From positions 220,622 to 284,621 of the forward strand of contig NZ_BJNZ01000002.1 of NCBI RefSeq assembly GCF_006539945.1: DNA of 64,000 bases, read 5' to 3'. Below are positions 8,186 to 16,741 of the stretch, piece by piece (positions within the stretch are counted from its first letter, which is position 1; every line of letters starts with the position of its first letter). The stretch comes from Cellulosimicrobium cellulans. GTDB lineage: Bacteria; Actinomycetota; Actinomycetes; Actinomycetales; Cellulomonadaceae. The notes under the pieces are model-generated. The model did not search any database and was not told the origin of the DNA. It saw only the letters and a program-made list of their open reading frames with translations. A program made the position numbers and the translations under genes.

Positions 8186-9393
8186 GACTCCCCCAGCACC
8201 GTGCGGTAGACCTCGAGCGTGCGCTCACCGATCGCGTCCCACGCGAAGTGGTCCTCGACCCGCTGCCGCGCGGCGCGGCCCATCGCGGCGGCGCGCTCGG
8301 GGTCGCTCACGACCTGGGTCAGGGCGGCCGCGAGGTCCGCGACGAACCGGTCGGGGTCGAGGGGGGTGCCCGTGCCGTCGTCCGCCTGGTCGATGGGCAC
8401 GAGGAGGCCGGTGACGCCGTCGTCCACGACCTCGGGGATGCCGCCCGTGGCGGTCCCGACGACGGGCAGACCGACGGCCATGGCCTCGAGGTTGACGATG
8501 CCGAGCGGCTCGTACACCGACGGGCACACGAACACCGTGGACGCGGCGAGCACGGCGACGAGCTCGGCACGCGGGAGCATCTGCTCGATCCAGACGACGC
8601 CGCTGCGCTCCTTCTGCAGCTCGGCGACGGCGCCGCTCACCTCGGCGGCGATCTCCGGCGTGTCGGGGGCGCCCGCGCACAGGACGAGCTGGACGTCCTC
8701 GGGCAGCGAGCGCGCGGCGCGCAGCAGGTAGGGCAGACCCTTCTGCCGCGTGATCCGGCCGACGAACACGACGGCGGGGCGGTCGGGGTCGATGCCGAGG
8801 TCGCGCACGACCCGCCCCGCGACGTCGGTCTGCGTCCCCGGCTCGGGGCGCCGCCAGCCGTCGAGGTCGATGCCGTTGTGCACCACGTGGACCTTCGCGG
8901 GGTCGACCTGCGGGTAGACCCGCAGGATGTCGTCGCGCATCCCCCCGGACACCGCGACGATCCCGGCCGCGCCCTCGTACGCGGTGCGCTCGGCCCAGGA
9001 CGACAGCGCGTACCCGCCGCCGAGCTGCTCGGCCTTCCACGGGCGCAGCGGCTCGAGCGAGTGCGCGGACAGCACGTGCGGGACGCCGTGCAGCAGCCCG
9101 GCCAGGTGGCCTCCGAGGTTCGCGTACCAGGTGTGGGAGTGCACGAGGTCGGCGCCCGCGACGTCGTCGGCCATCTGGAGGTCGACGCCGAACGTGCCGA
9201 GCGCGGCGTTGGCCCCCGAGAGGACGCCCGGGACCGAGTAGCCGCTCACACCGTCCTCGCCGCGCGGCCCGTCGAAGCAGCGCACGCGCACGTCGACGTG
9301 GCGGCGCAGGACCGCGGACAGCTCGGCGACGTGCACGCCGGCACCGCCGTAGACGTGCGGCGGGTACTCACGGGTCAGCAGGTCCACTCTCAC
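8182..9393 (-). CDS. glgA: GT4 glycosyltransferase, GlgA/GlgM type (ADP-glucose dependent)
   Basis: 403 residues, two Rossmann domains of GT-B fold. Visible are the N-terminal YGGAGVHV glycine loop (residues 15-22), VFVGRITRQKG at the start of the C-domain, and the catalytic E-X7-E element VYEPLGIVNLEA. This is the short actinobacterial GlgA that uses ADP-glucose. The mycobacterial relative Rv1212c (GlgM) makes maltose-1-phosphate, and it too is divergent from glgC. Either glycogen extension or maltose-1-phosphate synthesis is therefore possible. The GTG at 9393 lies 7 nt after TACGGT (minus strand, 9401-9406), a leaderless start that fits better than the GTG at 9402. Confidence 0.9.
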   Translation of the reverse strand: MRVDLLTREYPPHVYGGAGVHVAELSAVLRRHVDVRVRCFDGPRGEDGVSGYSVPGVLSGANAALGTFGVDLQMADDVAGADLVHSHTWYANLGGHLAGLLHGVPHVLSAHSLEPLRPWKAEQLGGGYALSSWAERTAYEGAAGIVAVSGGMRDDILRVYPQVDPAKVHVVHNGIDLDGWRRPEPGTQTDVAGRVVRDLGIDPDRPAVVFVGRITRQKGLPYLLRAARSLPEDVQLVLCAGAPDTPEIAAEVSGAVAELQKERSGVVWIEQMLPRAELVAVLAASTVFVCPSVYEPLGIVNLEAMAVGLPVVGTATGGIPEVVDDGVTGLLVPIDQADDGTGTPLDPDRFVADLAAALTQVVSDPERAAAMGRAARQRVEDHFAWDAIGERTLEVYRTVLGES

Positions 9394-9565
9394 GCGCCAC
9401 ACCGTAGCCGAGTCGCCCGCCGCGGTCCCGCGATGACCGCCGGCGGGCCTGTTCCCGCCCCGCGCGAGAGCGCGCGCCGACGCCGCGAGCGAGCGCGAGG
9501 GCGCGCCGCGCCCAGGATGCGGCTCCCTGCTGCGTGGTGCCGCCCCGAGGGGCTACGGTCTGGGC

Positions 9566-10807
9566 ATGGCCGCCGCACCACGAGTCCTCGCCATCGTCCT
9601 CGCCGGGGGCGAGGGCAAGCGCCTCATGCCGCTGACCGCCTCGCGGGCCAAGCCCGCGGTGCCGTTCGGAGGCATCTACCGACTGGTCGACTTCGCGCTG
9701 TCCAACCTCGTGAACTCGCACTACCTGCACATCATCGTGCTCACGCAGTACAAGTCGCACAGCCTCGACCGCCACATCACCAAGACCTGGCGCATGTCGT
9801 CGCTCCTCGGCAACTACGTGGCGCCCGTCCCCGCGCAGCAGCGCGTGGGCAAGCACTGGTACCTCGGCAGCGCCGACGCGATCTACCAGTGCCTCAACAT
9901 CATCGACGACGAGCGGCCGGACATCGTCGTCGTGGTCGGCGCCGACCACGTGTACCGCATGGACTTCTCCCAGATGGTCGACGCGCACGTCGAGTCGGGC
10001 GCGCAGCTCACCGTCGCGGGCATCCGCCAGCCGATCTCCATGGCGGACCAGTTCGGCGTCATCGAGACCGACCCGAAGGACCCCACGAAGATCGCGGCGT
10101 TCCGCGAGAAGCCCAAGGACCCGGTCGGCCTCGCGGACTCGCCCGACGAGGTGCTCGCGTCGATGGGCAACTACGTCATCGACACGGACGCGCTCGTCGA
10201 CGCCGTGACGTCCGACGCCGCGAACGCGGACTCGCGCCACGACATGGGCGGCGACATCGTGCCCGCGTTCGTCGAGAAGGGCACGGCGGCGGTCTACGAC
10301 TTCATCCGCAACGACGTCCCGGGCTCGACGGACCGCGACCGCGACTACTGGCGCGACGTGGGGACGATCGACTCCTACTACGACGCGAACAAGGACCTCA
10401 TCGCGGTCACCCCGGTCTTCAACCTCTACAACGAGGAGTGGCCGCTGCACACCGGCTACACGGGGCTGCCGCCCGCGAAGTTCGTGCACGCGGGCCGCGG
10501 TCGCCTCGGGCACGCCGCGGACTCCCTCGTCTCCCCCGGCGTGATCATCTCGGGCGCGACGGCGGTCGGATCGGTGCTCTCGCCCGGCACCTACCTGCAC
10601 TCGTGGTCGTCGGTGTCGGACTCCGTGCTCATGGACGGGGTGCAGGTGCACCGCCACGCGCAGGTCCACCGCGCGATCATCGACAAGAACGTCGTCGTGG
10701 GCGAGCAGGCACGCATCGGCCTCGACCCCGAGCAGGACCGCGCCCGCGGGTTCACGGTCACCGAGTCCGGCATCACGGTCGTCCCCAAGGGGACGGTCGT
10801 CGAGTGA
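9566..10807 (+). CDS. glgC: Glucose-1-phosphate adenylyltransferase
   Basis: 413 residues. Converts glucose-1-phosphate and ATP to ADP-glucose, the donor for GlgA. Visible are the nucleotide-binding loop [13 protein letters not shown] (residues 12-24), the substrate site [18 protein letters not shown], and a C-terminal left-handed beta-helix with hexapeptide repeats (about 310-390). Length matches the family. The ATG is 6 nt after TACGGT (9554-9559) with no Shine-Dalgarno, so the mRNA is probably leaderless. Divergent from glgA with 172 bp between the starts. Confidence 0.97.
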   Translation: MAAAPRVLAIVLAGGEGKRLMPLTASRAKPAVPFGGIYRLVDFALSNLVNSHYLHIIVLTQYKSHSLDRHITKTWRMSSLLGNYVAPVPAQQRVGKHWYLGSADAIYQCLNIIDDERPDIVVVVGADHVYRMDFSQMVDAHVESGAQLTVAGIRQPISMADQFGVIETDPKDPTKIAAFREKPKDPVGLADSPDEVLASMGNYVIDTDALVDAVTSDAANADSRHDMGGDIVPAFVEKGTAAVYDFIRNDVPGSTDRDRDYWRDVGTIDSYYDANKDLIAVTPVFNLYNEEWPLHTGYTGLPPAKFVHAGRGRLGHAADSLVSPGVIISGATAVGSVLSPGTYLHSWSSVSDSVLMDGVQVHRHAQVHRAIIDKNVVVGEQARIGLDPEQDRARGFTVTESGITVVPKGTVVE

Positions 10808-10923
10808 CGCCCACCACCGCCGGCGTCGTGCCCGACGCCGTCCTCGTCGCGCTGCCCGTCGACGCACCCGCCGAGGTGCCCGGCCCGGGCACCGACGAGA
10901 CCGACACCGCGAGGAGCCCCCGC

Positions 10924-11592
10924 GTGACCCCCGACCCCACGAGCGGCCCCGTCCGGCTCCTCGTCATGGACGTCGACTCGACGCTCATCGAGCAGGAGGT
11001 CATCGAGCTCCTCGCCGACCATGCGGGCACGCGTGCCGACGTCTCCGAGGTGACCGAGCGCGCGATGCGCGGTGAGATCGACTTCGCCGCCTCGCTGCGC
11101 GAGCGCGTCGCGACCCTCGCCGGCGTGCCCGTCGAGGCGTTCGCCGACGTCCGGTCCCGCGCGACGTTCACGCCCGGTGTGCGCGACCTCGTCGCCGAGG
11201 CGCACCGCCGCGGCTGGGAGGTCGCGCTGGTCTCGGGCGGCTTCGAGGAGATCGTCGCCGACCTCGCGGCCGAGCTCGGGATCACGCGCTTCCGCGCGAA
11301 CCGGCTCGAGGTCGCCGACGGCCGGCTCACCGGTCGCACGACCGGACCGGTGGTGGACCGCGCCGCGAAGGAGCTCGCGCTGCGCGAGTTCGCGGACGAG
11401 CTCGGCCTGCCGATGAGCGCGACGATCGCCGTGGGCGACGGCGCGAACGACCTCGACATGATCGGCGCCGCGGGCATCGGCGTCGCGTTCGCCGCGAAGC
11501 CGGTCGTGCGGGCCCAGGCGCCCTACGGCGTCGACGGCCCGCGCATCGACGCCGTCCTCGACGTCGTCGACCGTGTGGACTCCGCCCGCTGA
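10924..11592 (+). CDS. serB: Phosphoserine phosphatase
   Basis: 222 residues, HAD fold. Catalyses the last step of serine synthesis. The nucleophile motif DVDST (Asp16, Asp18), the motif II serine in VSGGF and the Mg-binding GDGANDLDM are all present. The GTG at 10924 is preceded by GAGGAG with a 7-nt spacer and puts the nucleophile motif near the N-terminus as usual. A GTG at 10804 overlaps the glgC stop (GTGA) and is open in the same frame. It would add 40 disordered residues, so coupled translation from there cannot be excluded. Confidence 0.93.
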   Translation: MTPDPTSGPVRLLVMDVDSTLIEQEVIELLADHAGTRADVSEVTERAMRGEIDFAASLRERVATLAGVPVEAFADVRSRATFTPGVRDLVAEAHRRGWEVALVSGGFEEIVADLAAELGITRFRANRLEVADGRLTGRTTGPVVDRAAKELALREFADELGLPMSATIAVGDGANDLDMIGAAGIGVAFAAKPVVRAQAPYGVDGPRIDAVLDVVDRVDSAR

Positions 11593-11605
11593 GGCGCGAC
11601 CCGCA

Positions 11606-11647
11606 CGCGAGAGAGCCCTGGTCCGCACGGACCAGGGCTCTCTCGCG
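11606..11647. terminator. Bidirectional terminator hairpin
   Basis: A perfect 20-bp stem (11606-11625 with 11628-11647) between the convergent serB and SixA-like genes. It probably ends transcription from both sides. Confidence 0.85.
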
Positions 11648-11667
11648 TCACGACCGGGACGGGACCC

Positions 11668-12204
11668 TCAGGACGGGCGACCCACGTAGGTGAGCAGGGC
11701 CCCCCGGGGCACCCAGGAGTCCCAGGCCGTCGCCGACTCCAGGACGGAGTACGTCGCGGTCGGCACGCCGACGCGCACCTGGGCGAGCGCCCCGCCGTCG
11801 GACGACGGGTCGGCCAGGTGCGACGCCGTCGCCGCCATCGTGGGCTCGTGCCCGACGACGAGCAGCGTGCGCACGCGCGAGTCCGTCGAGCGGACGAGGT
11901 CCAGCACGTCGGTGACGTCGGCCGCGTAGAGGTCGTCGCTCACCACGACGTCGGGGTCCACGTCGCCCAGGTGCGCGGACAGGAGCTCCCACGTCTGGCG
12001 CGTGCGGAGCGCCGAGGAGCACAGCACGCGCTCGGGGACGAGCCCCGTCTCGCGCAGCGCGCCGCCGACGCGGACCGCCTGCCGCCGTCCGTTCAGGGCG
12101 AGGGGTCGCAGGACGTCGTCGATGCTCCCGCCGCCCGGCTCAGCCTTCGCGTGGCGCAGGAGGACGAGACGGCGCACGCCGCCGTCGGTGGTCTCCGCGC
12201 CCAT
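11668..12204 (-). CDS. SixA-like histidine phosphatase
   Basis: 178 residues, branch of the histidine phosphatase superfamily. The catalytic motif LLRHAKAE has its histidine at residue 18, and the second histidine is in VVGHEPTM. SixA proteins remove phosphate from phosphohistidine, but substrates vary. The ATG at 12204 has a strong AGGAGG 5 nt upstream, which overlaps the end of fabI. The gene is therefore the last member of the fabG-fabI operon, 14 bp behind fabI. A link to fatty-acid synthesis is not obvious. Confidence 0.88.
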   Translation of the reverse strand: MGAETTDGGVRRLVLLRHAKAEPGGGSIDDVLRPLALNGRRQAVRVGGALRETGLVPERVLCSSALRTRQTWELLSAHLGDVDPDVVVSDDLYAADVTDVLDLVRSTDSRVRTLLVVGHEPTMAATASHLADPSSDGGALAQVRVGVPTATYSVLESATAWDSWVPRGALLTYVGRPS

Positions 12205-12218
12205 GCGCTCCTCCTGAG

Positions 12219-12986
12219 TCACTGCCCCATGGCGTGCACGCCGCCGTCGACGTGCACGATCTCACCGGTCGTCGCCGGGAACCAGTCGGACAGGAGCGCG
12301 ACGACCGCGCGCGCGGCGGGCTCCGCCGTCGTCTGGTCCCAGCCGAGGGGCGCCCGCTTGGGCCAGCCGTCCTCCATCTGCTCGAAGCCGGGGATTGACT
12401 TGGCGGCCGTCGTGCGGATCGGGCCCGCGGAGACGAGGTTGGCGCGGATGCCGTCCGGGCCGAGGTCGCGTGCGAGGTAACGGTTCGCGGACTCGAGGCC
12501 GGCCTTCGCGACGCCCATCCAGTCGTAGACGGGCCAGGCGAACTGCGCGTCGAACGTGAGGCCCACCACAGCGCCACCGTTCGTCATGAGCGGCTTGGCG
12601 GCGACCGCGAGCGACTTGTAGGAGAACGTCGAGACCTGGAGCGCGGTGGCCACGTCCTCCCAGGTGCCGGAGAGGAAGTTGCCGCCCATGACGCTCTGCG
12701 GCGCGAAGCCGATCGAGTGCACGACGCCGTCGAGGCGGTCCGTGTGCTCACGGACGGCGTCGGCCAGGCCGGCGAGGTCGTCGTCGTTCGTCACGTCGAG
12801 CTGGACGACGGGCGCCTCGACGGGCAGGCGCTTGGAGAAGGCCTGCGTGAGCTTCATCTGGCGGCCGAACGAGGAGAGCACGACCTCGGCCCCCTCCTCC
12901 TGCGCGAGACGCGCCGCGTGGAACGCGATCGAGGAGTCGGTGAGCACTCCGGTGATCAGGAGCTTCTTGCCGTCGAGCAGACCCAT
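12219..12986 (-). CDS. fabI: Enoyl-[acyl-carrier-protein] reductase (NADH), InhA/FabI
   Basis: 255 residues, short-chain dehydrogenase fold of the FabI/InhA class. Reduces the enoyl-ACP double bond in the last step of the type II fatty-acid cycle. The divergent cofactor motif ITGVLTDSSIA (11-21) and the catalytic Tyr154-X6-Lys161 pair (YDWMGVAK) are present. SIGFAP near residue 91 corresponds to the NADH/isoniazid region of InhA. The ATG at 12986 follows GGAAGGAAA. The gene is 129 bp downstream of fabG, the mabA-inhA order of mycobacteria. Confidence 0.95.
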   Translation of the reverse strand: MGLLDGKKLLITGVLTDSSIAFHAARLAQEEGAEVVLSSFGRQMKLTQAFSKRLPVEAPVVQLDVTNDDDLAGLADAVREHTDRLDGVVHSIGFAPQSVMGGNFLSGTWEDVATALQVSTFSYKSLAVAAKPLMTNGGAVVGLTFDAQFAWPVYDWMGVAKAGLESANRYLARDLGPDGIRANLVSAGPIRTTAAKSIPGFEQMEDGWPKRAPLGWDQTTAEPAARAVVALLSDWFPATTGEIVHVDGGVHAMGQ

Positions 12987-13115
12987 CGGTTTCCTTCCGT
13001 CGTGCACCCGCCGTGCGGGCGCGCTGAGGCTGAGCGTACTGAAAGAGAGGGGGCGCGGGCGCGCCGGTGACTGCCGCCGTGACCGGTCCCACGGGCGGGG
13101 ACGGTCACGGTCGGG

Positions 13116-13841
13116 TCAGTGGCCCATGCCGAGGCCACCGTCCACGGGGATGACGGCCCCCGAGACGTACGCGGCGTCGTCGGACGCGAGGAACTGCACG
13201 ACCCCGGCGACCTCCTCGGCCTGCGCGAAGCGCCCGGCGGGGATCGCGGCCTTGTACGCGGCCTGGCGCTCCTCGGGCAGCTCGGCGGTCATCGCGGTGT
13301 CGATGAACCCGGGCGCCACGACGTTCGCCGTGATGTTGCGCGACCCGAGCTCGCGCGTGATCGAGCGCGCCATGCCGACGAGCGCGGCCTTGGAGGACGC
13401 GTAGTTGACCTGCCCCGCGCCGCCGTAGAGGCCGATCACGGACGACACGAGCACGATGCGGCCGCGGCGCAGGCGGATCATGCCCTTGCTCACGCGGCGC
13501 ACGCAGCGGAACGTGCCGGTGAGGTTGACGTCGATCACGGACTCGAAGTCCTCGTCGGTCATGCGCAGCAGGAGCTGGTCGTGCGTGACGCCCGCGTTCG
13601 CGACGAGCACCTCGACCGGCCCGAGCTCCTTCTCGATCTCGGTGAACGCAGCATCCACAGCCGCGGTGTCGGTGATGTCCGCCACGGCGCCGAAGACGCC
13701 CTCGGGCAGCTCGCCGCCCCGGTAGACGGTCGCGACGCGGTCGCCGTTCGCCACGAACCGCTCGGCGATCGCGCGGCCGATCCCCCGGTTCGCGCCGGTG
13801 ACGACGACGGTGCGCGGGGCGGGTGCGGTGGCTTCGGACAC
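13116..13841 (-). CDS. fabG: 3-oxoacyl-[acyl-carrier-protein] reductase
   Basis: 241 residues, classical short-chain dehydrogenase. Reduces 3-oxoacyl-ACP with NADPH. The cofactor motif TGANRGIG (15-22), NAG (82-84) and the catalytic Ser134, Tyr147 and Lys151 (YASSK) are all in place. The GTG start at 13841 is preceded by GAGGAG with a 7-nt spacer. First gene of fabG-fabI-sixA. It is divergent from the DUF3099 gene, and a 17-bp palindrome in the 209-bp gap may regulate either side. Confidence 0.95.
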   Translation of the reverse strand: MSEATAPAPRTVVVTGANRGIGRAIAERFVANGDRVATVYRGGELPEGVFGAVADITDTAAVDAAFTEIEKELGPVEVLVANAGVTHDQLLLRMTDEDFESVIDVNLTGTFRCVRRVSKGMIRLRRGRIVLVSSVIGLYGGAGQVNYASSKAALVGMARSITRELGSRNITANVVAPGFIDTAMTAELPEERQAAYKAAIPAGRFAQAEEVAGVVQFLASDDAAYVSGAVIPVDGGLGMGH

Positions 13842-14009
13842 GGTGCGGCTCCTCGGGACGGTCGGGTCGGTCGGCGGCCGGGGACGGGTCCCGCACGGCC
13901 GGTGCCAAATGGGCCCGTGCGGGCTCGGGAGAGAGCCGCGCGAACGCGCCGCACCGACCGTACCGTGCGCGGGCCCCGCCGTGCGCGGTGCGCCGAGGTC
14001 ACACCGCTC

Positions 14010-14026
14010 CCCCACACTTTGTGGGG
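14010..14026. promoter_or_regulatory. Operator-like palindrome between fabG and the DUF3099 gene
   Basis: CCCCACA-CTT-TGTGGGG, 7-bp perfect arms. It overlaps where a -35 element would lie for the -10 TAGACT at 14039-14044 and is 168 bp upstream of the fabG start. It could be a repressor site for the DUF3099-SURF1 operon, for fab, or for both. The binding protein is unknown. Confidence 0.4.
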
Positions 14027-14050
14027 TCCCGACAAACGTAGACTGGACGG

Positions 14051-14419
14051 GTGAGCACACGACGCACGGCCCGGAGGTCGGCCGAGGCGGTCCCGAGCAT
14101 CACGTCAGCCCCGGAGCCGCTGGCCGCCGACCAGTCACGCCGCGAGCGCAAGTACCTCATCCAGATGGGCATCCGCATCGTGTGCTTCGTGGCCGCGATC
14201 CTCGTCGCGCCGAGCTGGCTGACCTGGGTGTTCGCCGCTGCGGCGATCGTCCTGCCGTACAGCGCGGTGCTCATCGCCAACGCCGGCCGCGACCAGGCCC
14301 ACTACGACACCTCGCCGATGGAGCACCGCGCGCTGCCTGCCGCCGGAGTGCCGGGATCCCACGGGATCGCCGGCGGAGAGTCGCCCGACCCGCAGGACCA
14401 CGAGGAGGACCACCGGTGA
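14051..14419 (+). CDS. DUF3099 membrane protein
   Basis: 122 residues. A basic N-terminus, two adjacent membrane helices (about 41-57 and 59-78) and a short acidic, His-rich cytoplasmic tail (QDHEEDHR end). This matches the actinobacterial DUF3099 family, which has no known function. The GTG at 14051 lies 6 nt after TAGACT (14039-14044), a leaderless start. It heads an operon with the small Cys/His protein and SURF1 joined by 4-bp overlaps, so a role in the respiratory chain is possible. That is context, not proof. Confidence 0.88.
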   Translation: MSTRRTARRSAEAVPSITSAPEPLAADQSRRERKYLIQMGIRIVCFVAAILVAPSWLTWVFAAAAIVLPYSAVLIANAGRDQAHYDTSPMEHRALPAAGVPGSHGIAGGESPDPQDHEEDHR

Positions 14420-14664
14420 CCGACGTCCTGGGCCTCGCCGACCCCGTCGGCGAGGAGGATCTGGTGTGCAGCGCCAAGGGCTGCCGAGAGGCGGCCGTCT
14501 GGGGCCTGCTGTGGAACAACCCCAAGATCCACACGCCCGAGCGGCGCAAGGTCTGGCTCGCGTGCGACACGCACCGCGAGCACCTGGAGACGTTCCTCGG
14601 CGCCCGCTCGTTCTGGCGCTCGACCGTGCCCGTCGACGAGCTCGAGCGCCGGGCGGCCCCGTGA
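14416..14664 (+). CDS. Small Cys/His-rich protein of unknown function
   Basis: 82 residues. CSAKGC (Cys18, Cys23) and CDTHREH (Cys50, His53, His56) could form a metal site, most likely zinc. WGLLWNNPKIHTPERRKVWLAC is the central conserved-looking block. GTG overlaps the DUF3099 stop (GTGA) and is preceded by GAGGAGG. The stop overlaps the SURF1 start in the same way. This strict coupling to an oxidase-assembly gene suggests a role near heme-copper oxidase assembly, but no family function is known to me. Too small to be an enzyme of a known class. Confidence 0.8.
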   Translation: MTDVLGLADPVGEEDLVCSAKGCREAAVWGLLWNNPKIHTPERRKVWLACDTHREHLETFLGARSFWRSTVPVDELERRAAP

Positions 14665-15689
14665 CGCAGGCCGCACCGTCGAGCCCGGCGCCGGGCGCCC
14701 CAGCGGGCCCGACGCCGGAGCGCGCCACCGCGGACGCCCACCAGCCGCGCACGCCGCGGCAGTGGGTCACCCTCGCGGTCGGGGTCCTCGTCCTCGTCGC
14801 GCTGTGCCTCGTGGCGGGACGCTGGCAGTGGAACCGGTACGTCGCGCGCGAGGCGGAGATCGAGCGCATCGAGACGAACTACGCGTCCGAGCCGGTGCCG
14901 GTCGACGCCGTCCTGGACGGTCCCGGTGCCACGCTGGACGAGGCCGACCTCTGGCGCCCCGTGACGCTCGTCGGCCGCTACGAGACCGACGCGACCGTGC
15001 TCCTGCGCAACCGCCCCGTGGGCGGCAGCCCCGGGTTCCACGTGCTCGTCCCGTTCGTGACGAACCCGACGCCGTCCGCGCCCGACGGTCTCGTCGTGGT
15101 CGTCGACCGCGGGTTCGTGCCGCTGGGCACGGACGCCGTCACGCCGGGAGACGTCCCGCCGCCCCCGGAGGGCGAGGTCGAGGCGACCGTGACGCTGCGG
15201 GGCGACGAGCCGCCGTCGGGCCGCGACGCTCCCGACGGGCAGGTCCAGGCGATCGCGACCGACCAGGTGCTCGCCGCCGCGCCCGACGGTGCCGCCTGGG
15301 CCGAGGGCCGGACGGTCGGCGCCTACGGGCAGCTCCGCACGGAGGTGCCGCCGGCGGACGAGACGCTCGAGGCCCTGCCCAAGCCCGACACCGACCCCGG
15401 GTCGCACCTGTCGTACGCGTTCCAGTGGGCGGTGTTCGCGATCGGCGCGGTCGCCGGCTTCTGGCTCCTGGTCCGCCGCGACCGGCGCGACGCGCGCGGC
15501 GAGGAGACCACGCTCACCGCCGGCGACCTGCTCGCTGCCCAGGACCCGGACGCCGCCCGGGCGCGTCGCGAGCCGCGGTCCCGCCGCCCGAGCGCCGAGG
15601 ACGAGGAGGACGCGCTCATCGACGCCCAGCTCGGCACCGCGGACGCCTCCGGACGCGACCTGCAGCGCGAGCGCCCGCCGCTGAGGTAG
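14661..15689 (+). CDS. SURF1 family cytochrome oxidase assembly protein
   Basis: 342 residues. Two membrane helices (about 33-53, WVTLAVGVLVLVALCLVAGRW, and about 248-268, FAIGAVAGFWLLV) flank a periplasmic domain. The SURF1 signatures GRWQWNRY after the first helix, VTLVGRYE, LLRNRPVGGSPGFHVLVPF and VDRGFVP are visible. SURF1 helps insert heme a into cytochrome c oxidase. The cytoplasmic C-terminal tail of about 70 acidic/Arg-rich residues is an extension. Third gene of a translationally coupled operon with DUF3099 and the small Cys/His protein. Confidence 0.93.
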   Translation: MTQAAPSSPAPGAPAGPTPERATADAHQPRTPRQWVTLAVGVLVLVALCLVAGRWQWNRYVAREAEIERIETNYASEPVPVDAVLDGPGATLDEADLWRPVTLVGRYETDATVLLRNRPVGGSPGFHVLVPFVTNPTPSAPDGLVVVVDRGFVPLGTDAVTPGDVPPPPEGEVEATVTLRGDEPPSGRDAPDGQVQAIATDQVLAAAPDGAAWAEGRTVGAYGQLRTEVPPADETLEALPKPDTDPGSHLSYAFQWAVFAIGAVAGFWLLVRRDRRDARGEETTLTAGDLLAAQDPDAARARREPRSRRPSAEDEEDALIDAQLGTADASGRDLQRERPPLR

Positions 15690-15718
15690 CCGCGTCCGCG
15701 CGCCGCGAGGGCTGCGGG

Positions 15719-15734
15719 TCCACCGAACGGTGGA
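15719..15734. promoter_or_regulatory. Palindrome upstream of the DrrAB/two-component operon
   Basis: TCCACCG-AA-CGGTGGA, 7-bp perfect arms, 30 bp after the SURF1 stop and 60 bp before the -10 (TAGCGT, 15794-15799) of the ABC operon. A further half-site GTCCACC follows at about 15742-15748. It could be the binding site of the LuxR-type regulator encoded in the operon, or a short terminator for SURF1. Confidence 0.4.
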
Positions 15735-15805
15735 GGCGCGCGTCCACCTCGGCAGCGCCGCGACGGTCGATGTGGCCCGGTGACCGGCGACCGTAGCGTC
15801 GCCGC

Positions 15806-16741
15806 ATGACCGCTCTGGAAGTGCGCAACCTGCACAAACGCTACGGGCACCGCGTCGCCGTCGACGACGTGTCCCTGACCGTCGAGGACGGCGAGATCTT
15901 CGGCATCATCGGGCCGAACGGCGCCGGGAAGACGACGACCGTGGAGTGCGTCGCCGGCCTGCGCACGCCCGACTCCGGGTCCGTCTCGGTGCTGGGTCTC
16001 GACCCGACCACGGACCGCGCCGAGGTGCGGGAGCGGCTGGGCGTGCAGCTGCAGGAGAGCAGCTTCCCCGACGCGATCACGGTCACCGAGGCGCTCGACC
16101 TCTACGGCTCCTTCTACCGGGACCCCGTCGACTGGCGCGAGCTCTTGGAGCTCCTCGACCTCTCCGAGAAGCGCGACACCCGGTACAAGGCGCTGTCCGG
16201 CGGGCAGAAGCAGCGGCTGTCGATCGCGCTCGCGCTCGTCGGAGGCCCGAAGGTCGCGATCCTCGACGAGCTCACGACGGGACTGGACCCGCAGGCGAGG
16301 CGCGACACCTGGAGCCTCGTCGAGCGCGTCCGGGACACGGGCGTCACGATCGTCCTCGTCACGCACTTCATGGACGAGGCCGAGCGCCTCTGCGACCGGA
16401 TCGCCGTCGTCAGCGGTGGGCGGGTCGCGGCGGTGGACACGCCCGCGGGCCTGGTCGCGCAGGCGAACGCCGCGCAGCAGGTCCGGTTCCGCGTGAGCCA
16501 ACCCCTGGACAGGAGCGTCCTGACCGGGCTTCCCGAGGTGACCGACGTCGAGAACACCGCGGACCGCTGGCGGGTCACGGGCCGCGGGCAGCTCCTGAGC
16601 AGCGTCGCCGGGGCTCTCGCCCGGGCGGACGTCGTGGCGGAGGACCTCCGCGTCGACCAGCGCACCCTCGACGACGCGTTCGTCGCCCTGACGGGGCGAC
16701 CCCCGGGGTCCGCGGACGCCTCCGCGCGGAGGGCCGGCTGA
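15806..16741 (+). CDS. ABC transporter ATP-binding protein, DrrA type
   Basis: 311 residues. ABC ATPase domain in the first ~220 residues with Walker A GPNGAGKTT (about 34-42), signature LSGGQKQR, Walker B VAILDELTTGLD (Glu-Leu in place of the usual Glu-Pro) and H-loop THFMDEAE. A C-terminal domain of ~90 residues is typical of drug-exporter ATPases of the DrrA class. The ATG is 6 nt after TAGCGT, so the mRNA is probably leaderless. Its stop overlaps the permease ATG by one base (TGATG). The cargo is unknown. A kinase/regulator pair follows, as for antibiotic-sensing exporters. Confidence 0.93.
   Translation: MTALEVRNLHKRYGHRVAVDDVSLTVEDGEIFGIIGPNGAGKTTTVECVAGLRTPDSGSVSVLGLDPTTDRAEVRERLGVQLQESSFPDAITVTEALDLYGSFYRDPVDWRELLELLDLSEKRDTRYKALSGGQKQRLSIALALVGGPKVAILDELTTGLDPQARRDTWSLVERVRDTGVTIVLVTHFMDEAERLCDRIAVVSGGRVAAVDTPAGLVAQANAAQQVRFRVSQPLDRSVLTGLPEVTDVENTADRWRVTGRGQLLSSVAGALARADVVAEDLRVDQRTLDDAFVALTGRPPGSADASARRAG

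Noticed and set aside
8146..10803. Long plus-strand open frame leading into serB
   Set aside because: It is antisense to glgA and out of frame with glgC. Its composition is His/Asp/Arg-rich. Only the serB part is real.
10804..10923. serB starting at the GTG overlapping the glgC stop
   Set aside because: Possible, but it adds 40 disordered residues. The GTG at 10924 has GAGGAG at a good distance and fits the family N-terminus.
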